Assembly: GCF_900113175.1 (NCBI RefSeq)
Contig: NZ_FOOK01000006.1
Location: forward strand, 62,001-126,000
Reading direction: 5' to 3'
Length of the DNA stretch: 64,000 nucleotides
Source: Planifilum fulgidum
Lineage (GTDB): Bacteria > Bacillota > Bacilli > Thermoactinomycetales > DSM-44946
Both the position numbers and the translations under genes were made by a program. The first letter of the stretch is position 1, and the number at the start of each line of letters is the position of its first letter. The notes under the pieces are model-generated. The model saw only the letters and a program-made list of their open reading frames with translations, ran no database searches and had not been told where the DNA came from. Positions 36,876 through 47,426 of this stretch are shown here, in pieces.

Positions 36876-36942
36876 GATTCCCATGCTTCGAGATTTGTCA
36901 GCAGTCTCAAATCGCCATCAAAGGGTGCGGCCTTGCTTATGC

Positions 36943-38544
36943 TTACCCCTCATAACCGATCCGCCCGTTGACCAGAGTCAGCACCACCCGGGCCTTCAGG
37001 AGATCCTCCGGATCGGTCTCCAACGGATTGCGGTCGAAAACGGTCACGTCGGCCCATTTGCCGATGGAAAGGGTTCCCCGCTCCCTTTCCTCCCCCGCGG
37101 CGAAGGCGCTCCCCTTGGTGAAGAGGGTCAGCGCCTCCCGCGGGGTGAGCCGTTCTCCGGGAAAATAACCTTCCGGGGGCCCCTCTCCTCCGGGCGGGCG
37201 GCGGGTGACGGCCGCATGAATCCCCAGCAGGGGGTTCATCGGTTCGATCGGTGCGTCGCTGCCCCCGGCACAGACCAATCCCTCCCGCAGCATCGTTTTG
37301 AAGGCGTAGGCGCAGGGCGAAAGCTCCGGCCCCAATCGATCCATCACCCAGGGGAAATCCCCGGCGACGAACCGGGGCTGGACATCCAGCACCACCGGCA
37401 GCCTTTTCAGCCGTTCGATGAGGTCCCGCCTCAGCACCGAGGCGTGGATCAGCCGGTCGGGCAGGCGCCCCTTCCCCGCGGGTAGCGTCTCCAACACCCG
37501 GATGACCCGCTCCGCCGCCAGGTCCCCGATCGCGTGAACGGCGACGGGATATCCCAGCCGGCGGGCCCCTGCCGCCAGTTCCATCATCTCCTCCCGGGAG
37601 TGGACGGCCATGCCCGTCCGGCCCGGGTCATCGCGGTAGGGCCGGCTGAGAAGAGCGGTGCGCCCGCCCAGCGAGCCGTCGGCGAAGATCTTGACTCCCC
37701 CGACGGTTACCCACTCGTCGCCGTCCCCCGCCCAGAGGCCCAGTTCCTCCGCCTCCCCCAGATGGGGATGGTAGATCAAGTGGTGGGTGCGAAAGGGGAT
37801 CCCTTCCGCGGCCAGCTCACGATAAATCCGGAGGGTGTCGGAAAGGCTTCCCACTTCGCGCAAATCGTCGATATGGGCCCCCGTCAATCCGAGGGAAAGG
37901 GCATATCTTGCGGCCTGACGGATCATCTCCTTCAACTGGGCGAAAGCGGGACGGGGCTGGGCATCGAAAAAGGGGCGGGAAGCCTCTTCATAAATCAAAC
38001 CGTTCAGCTTGCCCGAAGCGTCGCGCCCGTAAGCCCCCCGCGGCGGATCCGGGGCATCCTCGGCCACTTTCGCCGCCCGAAAGGCCGCCGAATTGGCCAG
38101 ATGGACATGGTGACACACCCGGGTCAGCAGTACCGGATGGCGGGGTGCGATTTCATCCAGCTCCTCCCGGGTGGGAATCATCCTTTCCCGGAACCGGTTC
38201 TCATCCCAATTGGACCCCAGGATCCATTTTCCCGGAGGGGTCTTTGCGACCCGCTCCCGGAGCAGACGAAGCATCTCCTCCTTGGAACGGGCGCGGGAAA
38301 AGTCGATCAACAGGAACTTCCGCCCGAACATGGCCAGGTGGAGGTGGCTGTCCACCAGGCCGGGCACGGCAAATCCTCCCTGAAGATCGATCCGGCGGAC
38401 ACCGGCGCGTCCGTGTTGCAGTTCCACCTCTTCGCGATCCCCGGCGGCGACGATGCGCCCCTTTTCCACATAAAGGGCTTCCGCCTCCGGACGTTCCGCA
38501 TCCAGTGTGAAGATCCGTCCGCCCGTCAACAGCACCCTCTCCAT
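36943..38544 (-). CDS. Amidohydrolase (YtcJ-like metal-dependent hydrolase)
   Basis: A 533-residue amidohydrolase-superfamily enzyme of the Amidohydro_3 group. The metal-binding VDSHLHLAMFG is near residue 62, VAVHAIGD supplies a later histidine, and CAGGSDAPIEPMNPLLGIH carries the metal-site aspartate. The C-terminal strand VTVFDRNPL closes the composite beta-sandwich. I start at the ATG at 38544 after AGGAGAGGAG; the longer frame runs into rlmD. Substrate unknown. It lies 28 bases after rlmD and may share its mRNA. Confidence 0.88.
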   Translation of the reverse strand: MERVLLTGGRIFTLDAERPEAEALYVEKGRIVAAGDREEVELQHGRAGVRRIDLQGGFAVPGLVDSHLHLAMFGRKFLLIDFSRARSKEEMLRLLRERVAKTPPGKWILGSNWDENRFRERMIPTREELDEIAPRHPVLLTRVCHHVHLANSAAFRAAKVAEDAPDPPRGAYGRDASGKLNGLIYEEASRPFFDAQPRPAFAQLKEMIRQAARYALSLGLTGAHIDDLREVGSLSDTLRIYRELAAEGIPFRTHHLIYHPHLGEAEELGLWAGDGDEWVTVGGVKIFADGSLGGRTALLSRPYRDDPGRTGMAVHSREEMMELAAGARRLGYPVAVHAIGDLAAERVIRVLETLPAGKGRLPDRLIHASVLRRDLIERLKRLPVVLDVQPRFVAGDFPWVMDRLGPELSPCAYAFKTMLREGLVCAGGSDAPIEPMNPLLGIHAAVTRRPPGGEGPPEGYFPGERLTPREALTLFTKGSAFAAGEERERGTLSIGKWADVTVFDRNPLETDPEDLLKARVVLTLVNGRIGYEG

Positions 38545-38572
38545 CGCGCATCTCCTCTCCTTCCGCATCCGG

Positions 38573-39964
38573 TCATTCCCTTTCCCCGTCCCGCTCCAGG
38601 GTGCAAACCGCTTCCACGTGGGAGGTCTGCGGAAACATGTCCACCGGGACGATCCGGCGGATCCGGTATCCCCCCTCGAGGAGGCGGGCGCAATCCTTGG
38701 CCAGGGTGGAGGGATTGCAGGAAACATAGATCAACCGGGGCACCTTCGCCCGGATCAGGGCGTCGATCAGACCTCCCCCCAGTCCGGTCCGGGGAGGGTC
38801 CACGATCACCACATCCGGCCGAAATCCCTCCGACACCCGTCGGGGAAGCCATTCTTCGGCGCGTCCGACATGATATTCCGCGTTGTGGATCCCGTTTCGG
38901 CGGGCGTTTTCCCGGGCGTTCCGGACGGCTTCGGGAACCGTGTCCATCCCGATCACCCGGCGCGCCTCCGGAGCCAGCCACAGGCCGATCGCCCCCACGC
39001 CGCAGTAGGCATCCACCACGATCTCCCGGCCCGTGAGGGACGCCGCCCGTTTCACCTCGTCGTACAGTTTGACCGTCTGCTCCGGGTTCAGCTGAAAAAA
39101 GGCGGGGGCGGAAAGGGCGTACGTTCGCCCGTCCAGCACTTCGCGGATCGCCTCCGCCCCCCACAGCACCCGGCTTCGCTCCCCCCACACCGCGGAAGTC
39201 CTCCGGGGATTGACATTGAGAACGATGCTGGCCAGCCGGGGCAGACATTCCCTCAGCCGTTTCACCAGACGCTCCTCCCGGGGAAGAGCGGGGGTGCGGC
39301 TGATCAGCACCAATTGAACCTCCCCCGTTTGAAGGCCGATCCGCGCCACAAGGTGGCGGAGGGAGCCGGTGTGTTTCCGCTCATCGTATATCGGGATGTC
39401 CAGCTCCTCCACCACCCGGCGGGCCGCCTCCAGCGTCCGGTTCACTTCCGGATGCTGGATCGGACAATCCCCCGTTTCGATCAGCCGGTGGGATCTTGCG
39501 GAAAACATGCCCATTTTCACGCGGCCGTCGATCCGCTTCAGCGGCAATTGCGCCTTGTTCCGGTACCGCCAGGGATCGTCCATTCCCACCGTGGGGGCGA
39601 TGGGGAGATCCTTCAGGCCGGTGTAACGGAAAAAGGCCTCCTCCACAAGCTCCCTCTTCAATTGAAGCTGAAAGGGATAGTCGATGTGCTGCAGCTGACA
39701 CCCCCCGCATGCCTCGTAGACGGGGCACGGAGGTTTCCTCCGGCGGGGAGAGGGTTTGAGGACGCGAAGGAGGCGGGCCCGGGCATACTGCCGCTCCTCT
39801 TCGAACACCCTGGCCAACACCGTCTCTCCGGGAATCGCCCCCTCGACGAACACCACCTTTTTTTGAAAGTATCCGATCCCTTCCCCGTTGATCCCCATCC
39901 GGCGGATCGGAAGGCGGATCACCCGCCCTTCGGCCAGTCGCGCAGATTGTTCGGCTTTGTTCAT
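38573..39964 (-). CDS. rlmD: 23S rRNA (uracil-C5)-methyltransferase RlmD/RlmCD type
   Basis: A 463-residue TrmA/RumA-family enzyme. An N-terminal TRAM domain (about residues 8-70) is followed by 4Fe-4S cysteines C80, C86, C89 (CPVYEACGGC) and a fourth at about C166 (GDCPIQHP). The Rossmann part has VVDAYCGVGAIGLWLA and IVDPPRTGLG; the nucleophilic cysteine is in YVSCNPSTLAKD. Bacillus homologues methylate U747 and U1939. The ATG at 39964 removes an unrelated upstream extension of the open frame. Confidence 0.92.
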   Translation of the reverse strand: MNKAEQSARLAEGRVIRLPIRRMGINGEGIGYFQKKVVFVEGAIPGETVLARVFEEERQYARARLLRVLKPSPRRRKPPCPVYEACGGCQLQHIDYPFQLQLKRELVEEAFFRYTGLKDLPIAPTVGMDDPWRYRNKAQLPLKRIDGRVKMGMFSARSHRLIETGDCPIQHPEVNRTLEAARRVVEELDIPIYDERKHTGSLRHLVARIGLQTGEVQLVLISRTPALPREERLVKRLRECLPRLASIVLNVNPRRTSAVWGERSRVLWGAEAIREVLDGRTYALSAPAFFQLNPEQTVKLYDEVKRAASLTGREIVVDAYCGVGAIGLWLAPEARRVIGMDTVPEAVRNARENARRNGIHNAEYHVGRAEEWLPRRVSEGFRPDVVIVDPPRTGLGGGLIDALIRAKVPRLIYVSCNPSTLAKDCARLLEGGYRIRRIVPVDMFPQTSHVEAVCTLERDGERE

Positions 39965-39996
39965 CTTTTCCGTTCCCTTCCCTGCCGTTTTCCCGC

Positions 39997-40031
39997 AAAA
40001 AAAGCCTGTGCGGCCATCATACCACACAGGC
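39997..40031 (-). terminator. hom terminator
   Basis: GCCTGTG/CACAGGC stem with a 14-base loop, followed by TTTTTTT on the minus strand, just after hom. Confidence 0.8.
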
Positions 40032-40047
40032 AGTCCCTTTTCCCACC

Positions 40048-41361
40048 TCACTGAGCCGAACTGATTTTTTCCTCCCGTTCTTCGCCGACGGGCTCCGGCA
40101 TCCCCAGCAGGGGGCGAAAGACGACCCTTTCCGCCTCCAACCCCAGTTCCTCCGTCAATTTCTCCTCCAGGGACGGATCCCAGCGGCGCAAAATCAACGC
40201 CAGCGCGCCCCGTTCGGCCCCCGGCAGCCAGGCGACATCCACGGCCGAGGTCCCGAACCGTTTCAACCGCTCCTTCACTTGGTGAGAGATGTCGGAGCCG
40301 AGGCGGTCCTTCGTCTCGATGAAGGCGAAGCGGGCTCCCCCCTCCTCCCAGACGGGGAGAACCAGGGGTCGTCGGTAGGGAAGCGGCCGGGGAAGGGGGA
40401 GGCGGAACAGGTTGCAAAGGTCCTCCACCATGGCGCTGGCGGTGGGTTGCTCTCCCGCCCCCTGTCCGACCAGCGTCACGTCCTGAACCGTGTCCGCTTC
40501 GACATGGATGGCATTGTAGACGCCGTTGATGCCGGCCAAGGGATGGGACAGGGGGACCAGGGTGGGCCCCACCTGCAGGGCGACGGGCCCTTCTTCCCCG
40601 AACTGCTCCGCCTTGGCCAGCAGTTTGATCTTGTACCCCAACCGGTGGGCCAACTCCAACTCCTCGGGGGAAATGTCGGTGATGCCCCGCCGGGCGATCT
40701 CGTCGACGGACACCACGGCCCCGAAGGCGAGACGGCTGAGAATCGCCAGTTTGTGGGCGGCATCCAATCCTTCCACATCGGCGGTGGGATCGGCCTCCGC
40801 ATAGCCCCGCCGCTGGGCCTCCGCCAGCACTTCCTCAAAGGGGCGCTGGTGTTCCCCCATCTGCGTCAAAATGAAGTTGGTGGTTCCGTTCAAGATTCCG
40901 GATACGCGCATGATCCGGTTCGCCTTCAGAAAATGCTGCAGGGTCCCCAGCACCGGAATCCCGCCGCCGACACTGGCTTCATACAAAAGCTGAACCCCGT
41001 GCTCCCGGGCCAGTTTCTCCAATTCCGCGCCGTGTTTGGCGATCAGTTCCTTGTTGGCCGTCACCACGTGGCATCGGGTGCGGATGGCCCGTTCGATGTA
41101 AGTTCGGGCAGGTTCCACCCCGCCCATCGCTTCCATGACCACGTCGACCCCTGTCGCCATGATCTCCTCGAACCGGGTAGTGAGCAGGTGCTGCACTCCG
41201 TCCACTTTTCGCTTCTTGTTCGGATCGCGAACCAGGATGTGCTTCACTTCGAACAGGAGTCCGGTTCGGCGCGCAATCACATCCTGATTGCTCTGGAGCA
41301 TTTTGTACACGCCGGTTCCCACGGTCCCCAGTCCCAACAGGGCCACATCGATCCGGTCCAC
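40048..41361 (-). CDS. hom: Homoserine dehydrogenase
   Basis: A 437-residue NAD(P)-dependent enzyme converting aspartate semialdehyde to homoserine, on the way to methionine and threonine. The nucleotide-binding GLGTVGTGVY is at the N-terminus, GGIPVLGTLQ and GILNGTTNFILTQM form the catalytic domain, and an ACT-like domain starts near residue 355. I chose the GTG at 41361 behind GGGAGG; the frame opens 7 codons earlier. A SAM riboswitch upstream ties it to methionine supply. thrC/thrB do not follow, which is unusual. Confidence 0.94.
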   Translation of the reverse strand: MDRIDVALLGLGTVGTGVYKMLQSNQDVIARRTGLLFEVKHILVRDPNKKRKVDGVQHLLTTRFEEIMATGVDVVMEAMGGVEPARTYIERAIRTRCHVVTANKELIAKHGAELEKLAREHGVQLLYEASVGGGIPVLGTLQHFLKANRIMRVSGILNGTTNFILTQMGEHQRPFEEVLAEAQRRGYAEADPTADVEGLDAAHKLAILSRLAFGAVVSVDEIARRGITDISPEELELAHRLGYKIKLLAKAEQFGEEGPVALQVGPTLVPLSHPLAGINGVYNAIHVEADTVQDVTLVGQGAGEQPTASAMVEDLCNLFRLPLPRPLPYRRPLVLPVWEEGGARFAFIETKDRLGSDISHQVKERLKRFGTSAVDVAWLPGAERGALALILRRWDPSLEEKLTEELGLEAERVVFRPLLGMPEPVGEEREEKISSAQ

Positions 41362-41390
41362 TCCGCTTCCCTCCCTGTGCACATTGGATA

Positions 41391-41421
41391 AAATGAAAAC
41401 CCTCTTCGAATAAGAAGAGGG
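41391..41421 (-). terminator. hom riboswitch terminator
   Basis: CCCTCTTC/GAAGAGGG stem with a 6-base loop, followed by TTTTCATTTT on the minus strand, between the aptamer and hom. Confidence 0.9.
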
Positions 41422-41450
41422 TATGTAGCCGCATCATCCATACCCCGCTC

Positions 41451-41580
41451 CTTATCTCTCAGCGCCCCCGGCACTGCAGGAATTGGCACCTTTGCCCCGT
41501 TCAAGGCGCCACCCCGAGGGGTGACGGGGCAAGGTTGCCGGGCTTCATCGGGCCAGTCCCTCCGCCTCTCTGGATAACGA
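41451..41580 (-). ncRNA. SAM-I (S-box) riboswitch, hom
   Basis: On the minus strand TTATCCAGAGAGGCGGAGG, GGCCCGATGAAGCC, CGGCAACC, a long G+C variable stem, GGTGCCAATTCC and GAGAGATAAG follow in S-box order. P1 closes between the TTATC and GATAA ends. Confidence 0.96.
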
Positions 41581-41613
41581 GTCGGGTCAAGCTATGCAAT
41601 TTAATTAGTCCTT

Positions 41614-41642
41614 ATTATCGTACAACGTTCCCCCTTTGTCAA
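41614..41642 (-). promoter_or_regulatory. hom promoter
   Basis: On the minus strand a perfect TTGACA and GATAAT are separated by 17 bases, about 34 bases upstream of the aptamer. Confidence 0.8.
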
Positions 41643-41710
41643 ATCTTTTTTTTGTCCAAAACGATTTTTTCTATTTGAACGGTTCCGCCTCCTTTTCGCA
41701 GGCGGCGTGC

Positions 41711-41737
41711 AAGGAAACGGCCCGGATGCCGGGCCGT
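41711..41737 (-). terminator. SASP gene terminator
   Basis: A perfect 9-bp stem ACGGCCCGG/CCGGGCCGT with a 3-base loop, then TTTCCTT on the minus strand. Confidence 0.65.
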
Positions 41738-41745
41738 CGAAAACC

Positions 41746-42033
41746 TCAGGGGCGCCTCTGGCGAGCCAGCGCTTCCTCCGCTCTTTTCACCATCTCCTTC
41801 ACCATGCGGCCGCCGATGGCACCGCCGATTTTGCCGGCCTCGGCGGCGGTCAGATCGCCGTTGTCTTCCGGTTTCAAGGGTACGCCCAACCGGCGGGCCA
41901 CTTCGAACTTGACCTGTTCGGGATGTATCGGGCCCGTTCCCAGCTCCCGGCTCATCACCTGAGCCTTCAGCCGCTCCATTTCTCCGCGGGCCCGGGGCAC
42001 CAGCAGCCGGTTGCGGCGACGCCTGCGCGCCAT
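41746..42033 (-). CDS. Alpha/beta-type small acid-soluble spore protein
   Basis: A 95-residue DNA-binding spore protein that coats spore DNA against UV and heat. The family pattern is present: RNRLLVPRARGEMERLK, then FEVARRLGVPL and the C-terminal NGDLTAAEAGKIGGAIGGRM followed by a basic-hydrophobic helix. The N-terminus is a run of arginines. GGGGGTGGTGAG precedes the ATG at 42033; the upstream frame is unsupported. Expression should be forespore-specific. Confidence 0.9.
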   Translation of the reverse strand: MARRRRRNRLLVPRARGEMERLKAQVMSRELGTGPIHPEQVKFEVARRLGVPLKPEDNGDLTAAEAGKIGGAIGGRMVKEMVKRAEEALARQRRP

Positions 42034-42087
42034 CTCACCACCCCCTGGGCTTAGTGTGTCCAGCCTCCGGGCTCTCTTACACCGGCA

Positions 42088-42116
42088 CAAAAAAACCTCC
42101 GGCCGAAACCGGAGGT
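42088..42116 (-). terminator. sodA terminator
   Basis: ACCTCCGG/CCGGAGGT stem with a 6-base loop, followed by a run of seven T on the minus strand. Confidence 0.9.
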
Positions 42117-42137
42117 CAAGGGCCCGGGATTTTCCCC

Positions 42138-42755
42138 TCATCCGCGGGCGTTCAGGTAGCGTTTGTTCACTTCTTCCCAGTTCACCACATTCCACCAGGC
42201 CTTCACATAATCGGGCCGCTTGTTTTGGTATTTCAGGTAATAGGCATGCTCCCAAACGTCGAGGCCCAAAATCGGTTGGTCGCCGTCCATCAGCGGGTTG
42301 TCCTGGTTCGGGGTGCTGGTTACGGCCAGTTTCCCGTCGGATTTCACAACCAGCCAGGCCCAGCCGCTGCCGAAGCGGGTGAGGGCCGCCTTGGTGAATT
42401 CCTCCTGGAACTTTTCGAAGCTGCCGAAGGTTTGGTTGATCGCGTCGGCCAGCTCCCCGGTCGGTTGACCGCCGCCGTTGGGGCTCATGATTTGCCAGAA
42501 GAGGGTGTGGTTATAGTGGCCGCCCCCGTTGTTGCGAACCGCGGTGCGGATCGATTCCGGCACCTCGTTGAGGTTGCGCAACAGATCTTCCAGCGATTTT
42601 TCGGCCAAAGCGGAATGACCTTCCAGCGCGGCGTTCAGGTTGTTCACGTAGGTGGCATGGTGACGGCCGTGATGGATCTCCATCGTCCGGGCATCGATGT
42701 GCGGTTCCAGCGCATTGGCGGGATAAGGCAGCGCGGGCAATTCAAACTTTGCCAT
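42138..42755 (-). CDS. sodA: Superoxide dismutase (Fe/Mn family)
   Basis: A 205-residue dismutase. Metal ligands are visible: the histidine in [18 protein letters not shown], the one in [12 protein letters not shown], and the [18 protein letters not shown] motif with Asp and His. The [15 protein letters not shown] pattern favours the manganese form, though sequence alone is not decisive. The ATG at 42755 gives the usual [11 protein letters not shown] start. Monocistronic with its own terminator. Confidence 0.96.
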   Translation of the reverse strand: MAKFELPALPYPANALEPHIDARTMEIHHGRHHATYVNNLNAALEGHSALAEKSLEDLLRNLNEVPESIRTAVRNNGGGHYNHTLFWQIMSPNGGGQPTGELADAINQTFGSFEKFQEEFTKAALTRFGSGWAWLVVKSDGKLAVTSTPNQDNPLMDGDQPILGLDVWEHAYYLKYQNKRPDYVKAWWNVVNWEEVNKRYLNARG

Positions 42756-42875
42756 ACACGTGATCCCTCCGTTATGTAGATTTGGTTCAACAGGATGGCC
42801 TGCTGCAAAGTGTCCAATCACCTATTATTATGACCCAAAATCCGGGATATGGTCAATTTTTTTTCGCGGAAAGTT

Positions 42876-44012
42876 TCAGAAGATCGCATCCGGCAACCGG
42901 GTCACGTCCTCCAGGATGTAATCGGCGCCCAATTCCTCAAATTTCGGCCTCGCCTTTTCCCCGGTCAATCCCGTCAAGGTGGCGGCGAAACGGCATCCCA
43001 TCCGGCGCGCCGCCAACAGATCGGCGACGGAATCGCCGACGATCAGCACCTCTTCGGCCCCCGGAAGCGGAAAATCGGCGTCAAGACACGCTTCATCCGG
43101 CGCCTTCAGGCCCAAATAGCCCTTCACATAGGTGAAGGGATGCGGCTTGCCCAGCGGAGCCCGATCGGGGTGGGACTCCTCCGCCCGAACCACCTCGCTG
43201 GCGGTGACGATCCGTTCCGGTTCGAAGGCATCCAGCAAACCCAGCGACCGGAGGGGCACCTCCGTCTCCAGGCGGGGGCGTCCCGTCCCGATCCCCAGGA
43301 CGATGCCCCGGTCGCGCAGGCGGCGCAATGTCCTTTGGATCGCCTCCTTCGGGGCCAGGGGAATCTCCTGGTGAAGAAACCCCGGCTTTCCCGGCGTCCG
43401 GGGCTTGCTTCCCTCGACCCTCCGATACAAATCCTCGCCGAGATACCACTCCTGAAACGCCGATCTCCCCAGTTCCCACAGGGCGCTGTTTCGGGAAAAA
43501 ACCGGCTTTTGAACGTCCAGCCAATCCTCCGCGAGCCGGTTGAGATGGAGGAGAATTTCGTGCTTTTCCGCCCGGGAAGAGGAAAAGGCGGGAATGAAGC
43601 CTTCGTAGGAAGGGCGGAAATCGATCCCGGCCTCCCGGACCACCCGGCCCAGCCCCTTCAACCGTTCCGCGTCGATCGGCTCCTCGAGCCAACTCCGGCT
43701 CCAGCCGGGCCGGATCTCCTCCAGCCGGCGGAGAAGGGACAAAAGCTGGCAGGAAAAGGTGAGAAACACCATGTCCCAGTTGGAGTTGATGCCCCGGGCC
43801 TTCAGCCAGTCCAGCACCCGGTCCTCGGCAAACACCTCCCGCCGGACCCGGCGGATGGTCCCCTCGTCGGGTTCCGGTGTGAAGTTTTCCCCGGACAATC
43901 CCAAATATTCCGGGTGGTGCAACATCTCCCACACGGTCAGGGCCGATGCGTCAAAACAGCGCTCCTCGCTGAGAAACACCCCGTCCACGTCAAACAAGAT
44001 CATCCTGTACAA
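42876..44012 (-). CDS. HAD-superfamily hydrolase with a large insertion
   Basis: A 378-residue haloacid-dehalogenase-like phosphatase. Motif I is MILFDVDGVFLSEE at the N-terminus; motif II is in GIGTGRP near residue 240; motif III/IV is LGKPHPFTYVKGYLG with EVLIVGDSVADLLAAR near residue 315. Between I and II lies a roughly 200-residue helical insertion, much longer than usual caps. The start is probably the TTG at 44012, with GGGGG 8 bases upstream; an ATG at 44003 is possible. Substrate unknown. Confidence 0.8.
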   Translation of the reverse strand: MYRMILFDVDGVFLSEERCFDASALTVWEMLHHPEYLGLSGENFTPEPDEGTIRRVRREVFAEDRVLDWLKARGINSNWDMVFLTFSCQLLSLLRRLEEIRPGWSRSWLEEPIDAERLKGLGRVVREAGIDFRPSYEGFIPAFSSSRAEKHEILLHLNRLAEDWLDVQKPVFSRNSALWELGRSAFQEWYLGEDLYRRVEGSKPRTPGKPGFLHQEIPLAPKEAIQRTLRRLRDRGIVLGIGTGRPRLETEVPLRSLGLLDAFEPERIVTASEVVRAEESHPDRAPLGKPHPFTYVKGYLGLKAPDEACLDADFPLPGAEEVLIVGDSVADLLAARRMGCRFAATLTGLTGEKARPKFEELGADYILEDVTRLPDAIF

Positions 44013-44138
44013 GTGCCGTTCCCCCCGTCATCAGCCTTTCCCTGAAACATTTCTTAATACTTTACCAGAACGGCGGAGAAAATCATAGGGGCCGTCGGCG
44101 CGCGCCCCTTCTCCCCAAAAAATGGATGAAAAAAACCG

Positions 44139-44167
44139 TTGACGAAATTTTTTCAAAGAGATATAGT
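44139..44167 (+). promoter_or_regulatory. Promoter of the D-threonate-type operon
   Basis: TTGACG and TATAGT are separated by 17 bases, about 90 bases upstream of the DeoR start. Confidence 0.75.
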
Positions 44168-44214
44168 GAATATCACAAAAAGAATCACTTCAGAACACTA
44201 TATAACACATGATA

Positions 44215-44231
44215 TGTTCATTTCTGTTCAT
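44215..44231 (+). promoter_or_regulatory. Direct-repeat operator candidate for the DeoR regulator
   Basis: TGTTCAT occurs twice with starts 10 bases apart, one helical turn, between promoter and gene. DeoR-family repressors often bind such repeats, so autoregulation is likely. Confidence 0.5.
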
Positions 44232-44254
44232 AATCAAAGGAGCGAAACCGGTCC

Positions 44255-45037
44255 ATGTTGTCCGCCGAGCGAAGACGATTGATCCTGAAACAGATTGAGA
44301 CGGAGGGTTCCGCCCAGATCAACCAATTGGCCGAGCGGTTCGGCGTGTCCGCGATGACCATCCGGCGGGATCTGGATGTGCTGGAGGCGGAACGAAGAAT
44401 CGTCCGTACCCGCGGAGGAGCCATGCTGCGGGAAGATCCCCGGCGCGAGTTTCCCCACCGGTGGAAAGATGAGAGAAATCAGCCGGCCAAGGAAGCGATC
44501 GCCCGCCGGGCCGTCGCTCTGATCGGGTCGGGACAAAGCGTCATCCTCGATGCCGGTTCGACCAACTTGCGGCTGGCCCGGCAGATGACTTCCCTCCAAG
44601 ACGTCATGCTGATCACGAACGATTTGAAAATCGCCTTGGAATTGGGCGACGTCGAAAGCCTTCACGTGGTGCTGACCGGGGGACAGCTGAAACCCAAGGT
44701 ATACAGCCTCGAAGGGCACCACGGCGTGGCGATGCTGTCCGGATTCAACGTGGACACGGCGTTTATCGGTTGCGATGCCTTCGATCTGGAACGCGGCGCC
44801 ATGACCAACAGCATGACCAAGATCACCATGAAACAGGCGATGATGAAAAGCGCCAGGCGAAGGGTGCTGCTGGCCGATTCCAGCAAATTTGAACAGCGGG
44901 CGCTCCTCTCCTTTGCGGACCTGACCGATTTCCACACCATCATCACCGATGACGGCATCCCCCCGGAGAGCGCCGAAGCCTGCCAAAAGGCGGGCATCGA
45001 AGTGATCATCGCTCCGAAGGAGGAAAGCGCAACATGA
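44255..45037 (+). CDS. DeoR-family transcriptional regulator
   Basis: A 260-residue repressor. The N-terminal helix-turn-helix reads INQLAERFGVSAMTIRRDLD; the sugar-phosphate-binding DeoRC domain spans about residues 75-235, with ILDAGSTNLRLARQM and TAFIGCDAFDLERGAM. It is the first gene of a four-gene operon with a kinase and a PdxA2 dehydrogenase, so its effector is probably a phosphorylated intermediate of that route. ATGA overlap with the kinase gene. Confidence 0.9.
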   Translation: MLSAERRRLILKQIETEGSAQINQLAERFGVSAMTIRRDLDVLEAERRIVRTRGGAMLREDPRREFPHRWKDERNQPAKEAIARRAVALIGSGQSVILDAGSTNLRLARQMTSLQDVMLITNDLKIALELGDVESLHVVLTGGQLKPKVYSLEGHHGVAMLSGFNVDTAFIGCDAFDLERGAMTNSMTKITMKQAMMKSARRRVLLADSSKFEQRALLSFADLTDFHTIITDDGIPPESAEACQKAGIEVIIAPKEESAT

Positions 45038-46289
45038 CCCGGCTGGCGGTGATCGCCGACGACATCACCGGGGCCAACGCGACCGGGGTCCTCCTCCGCA
45101 AAAAGGGATGGAGGGTGGCGGCGCTGTTGGACCACCGCGCATCCCTTGACCGCCTGTCCTCCTGGGACGGCATCGTGTGGAACGCCAACTCCCGGCTTCT
45201 CCCCGCCGGGGAAGCGGGAAAGCGGGTCCGGGGGATGGCCCGCCGGCTCCGGGATCTGCCCTTCGGCGAGACCCTGCAACTGGCCAAGCGGATCGACAGC
45301 ACCCTGCGGGGCGCCATCGGCGCCGAAACCGAAGCGATGCTGCAGGCTTGCCCCGGGGATGCGGTGGCGGCGGTCGTGCCCGCCTTCCCGGCATCCGGGA
45401 GGATCACGAGGGGGAAGACGCTGTTCGTCCACGGCGTCCCCGTCCACCAAACGGAGGTCGGGAGGGACCTCTTCTCCCCGGTTCGCACCTCCGATGTCGT
45501 CGAATTGATCCGGTCCCAGACCTCTCTGCCGGTGGAATGGGTGGAAACGGGAAAAGCCCCTCACCTGGCGGAAGCTCTGTCCAAAGCGGTGGCGCAGGGA
45601 GCCAAAATCGTGGTCTGCGACGCCGCGTCGGAACGGGACATTGAGGCCCTCGCCGAGGCCTGGGCCGCCCTGGAGATCCCCCTTCTTCCCGTCGATCCGG
45701 GTCCCTTTACGGCGGCATACGCCACCGCCAAAGCCTCGATGAAAAAACGCCTGCTGCTGATCGCCGGCACCCCGGCGCCCACCACCCGCGAACAATTGGA
45801 GGTGGTCCAAAGCGCCTTTTCTCCGGGCGTCATCGATGTGGACCTGAACCGGCTGGTGCAGGAGGATGATTTCCGCCGGACCGTCGATGAAATCGGCGCC
45901 CGGATGGACCGCCTGCTGCGGGGTCATTTCCTTCTTTTGCTGCGGACGGACCGGATCCCCTACTCCGGCCCAAATCCCGCCTTCGCCCTTGCCCGGGCCG
46001 TTCGAAGATGGATCGCCTCCCGCCCCTTTGACGGACTGTTTTTGTCCGGGGGTGAAGTGGCCGCCGCCGTCCTGAGGGAATTGGGGGCGGAAGCCGTGGA
46101 ACTGCTGGAGGAGATCCTTCCCCTGGCGGTAATGGCCCGGATCATCGGCGGTCCCTTCGAAGGCATGAACATCGCCACCAAAGGGGGAGCGGCGGGCGGC
46201 CGGGAGGCCATCGTCGCCTGTGTCCGTTCCCTGCTGAAAGCCCCCCATCCCCCGCGAAACAACAAACAGACCGCACAGGAGGAGTGGAG

Positions 46290-46293
<4 letters not shown>
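45034..46293 (+). CDS. Four-carbon acid sugar kinase (DUF1537), probable D-threonate kinase
   Basis: A 419-residue kinase of the DUF1537/OtnK family. The N-terminal AVIADDITGANATGVLL binds the sugar acid, KRIDSTLRGAIGAE is the second conserved motif, and the C-terminal nucleotide domain has GLFLSGGEVAAAVL and GGPFEGMNIATKGG. Enzymes of this family paired with PdxA2 phosphorylate D-threonate (DtnK) or D-erythronate. It overlaps both neighbours by four bases, so the products are likely made together. Confidence 0.9.
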
Positions 46294-47300
<1,007 letters not shown>

Positions 47301-47426
47301 CGGAGCTTTCCGGGGGTCCCCCACGTCCACCTCGGGATGGAAGCGGTTCCTAAAGGAGGTGAGGAACCGGGCAGGAGGTCACAGATTTTCCGGATGCAAA
47401 ACCGTTTTTTCAGGGAGGGATTTCAA

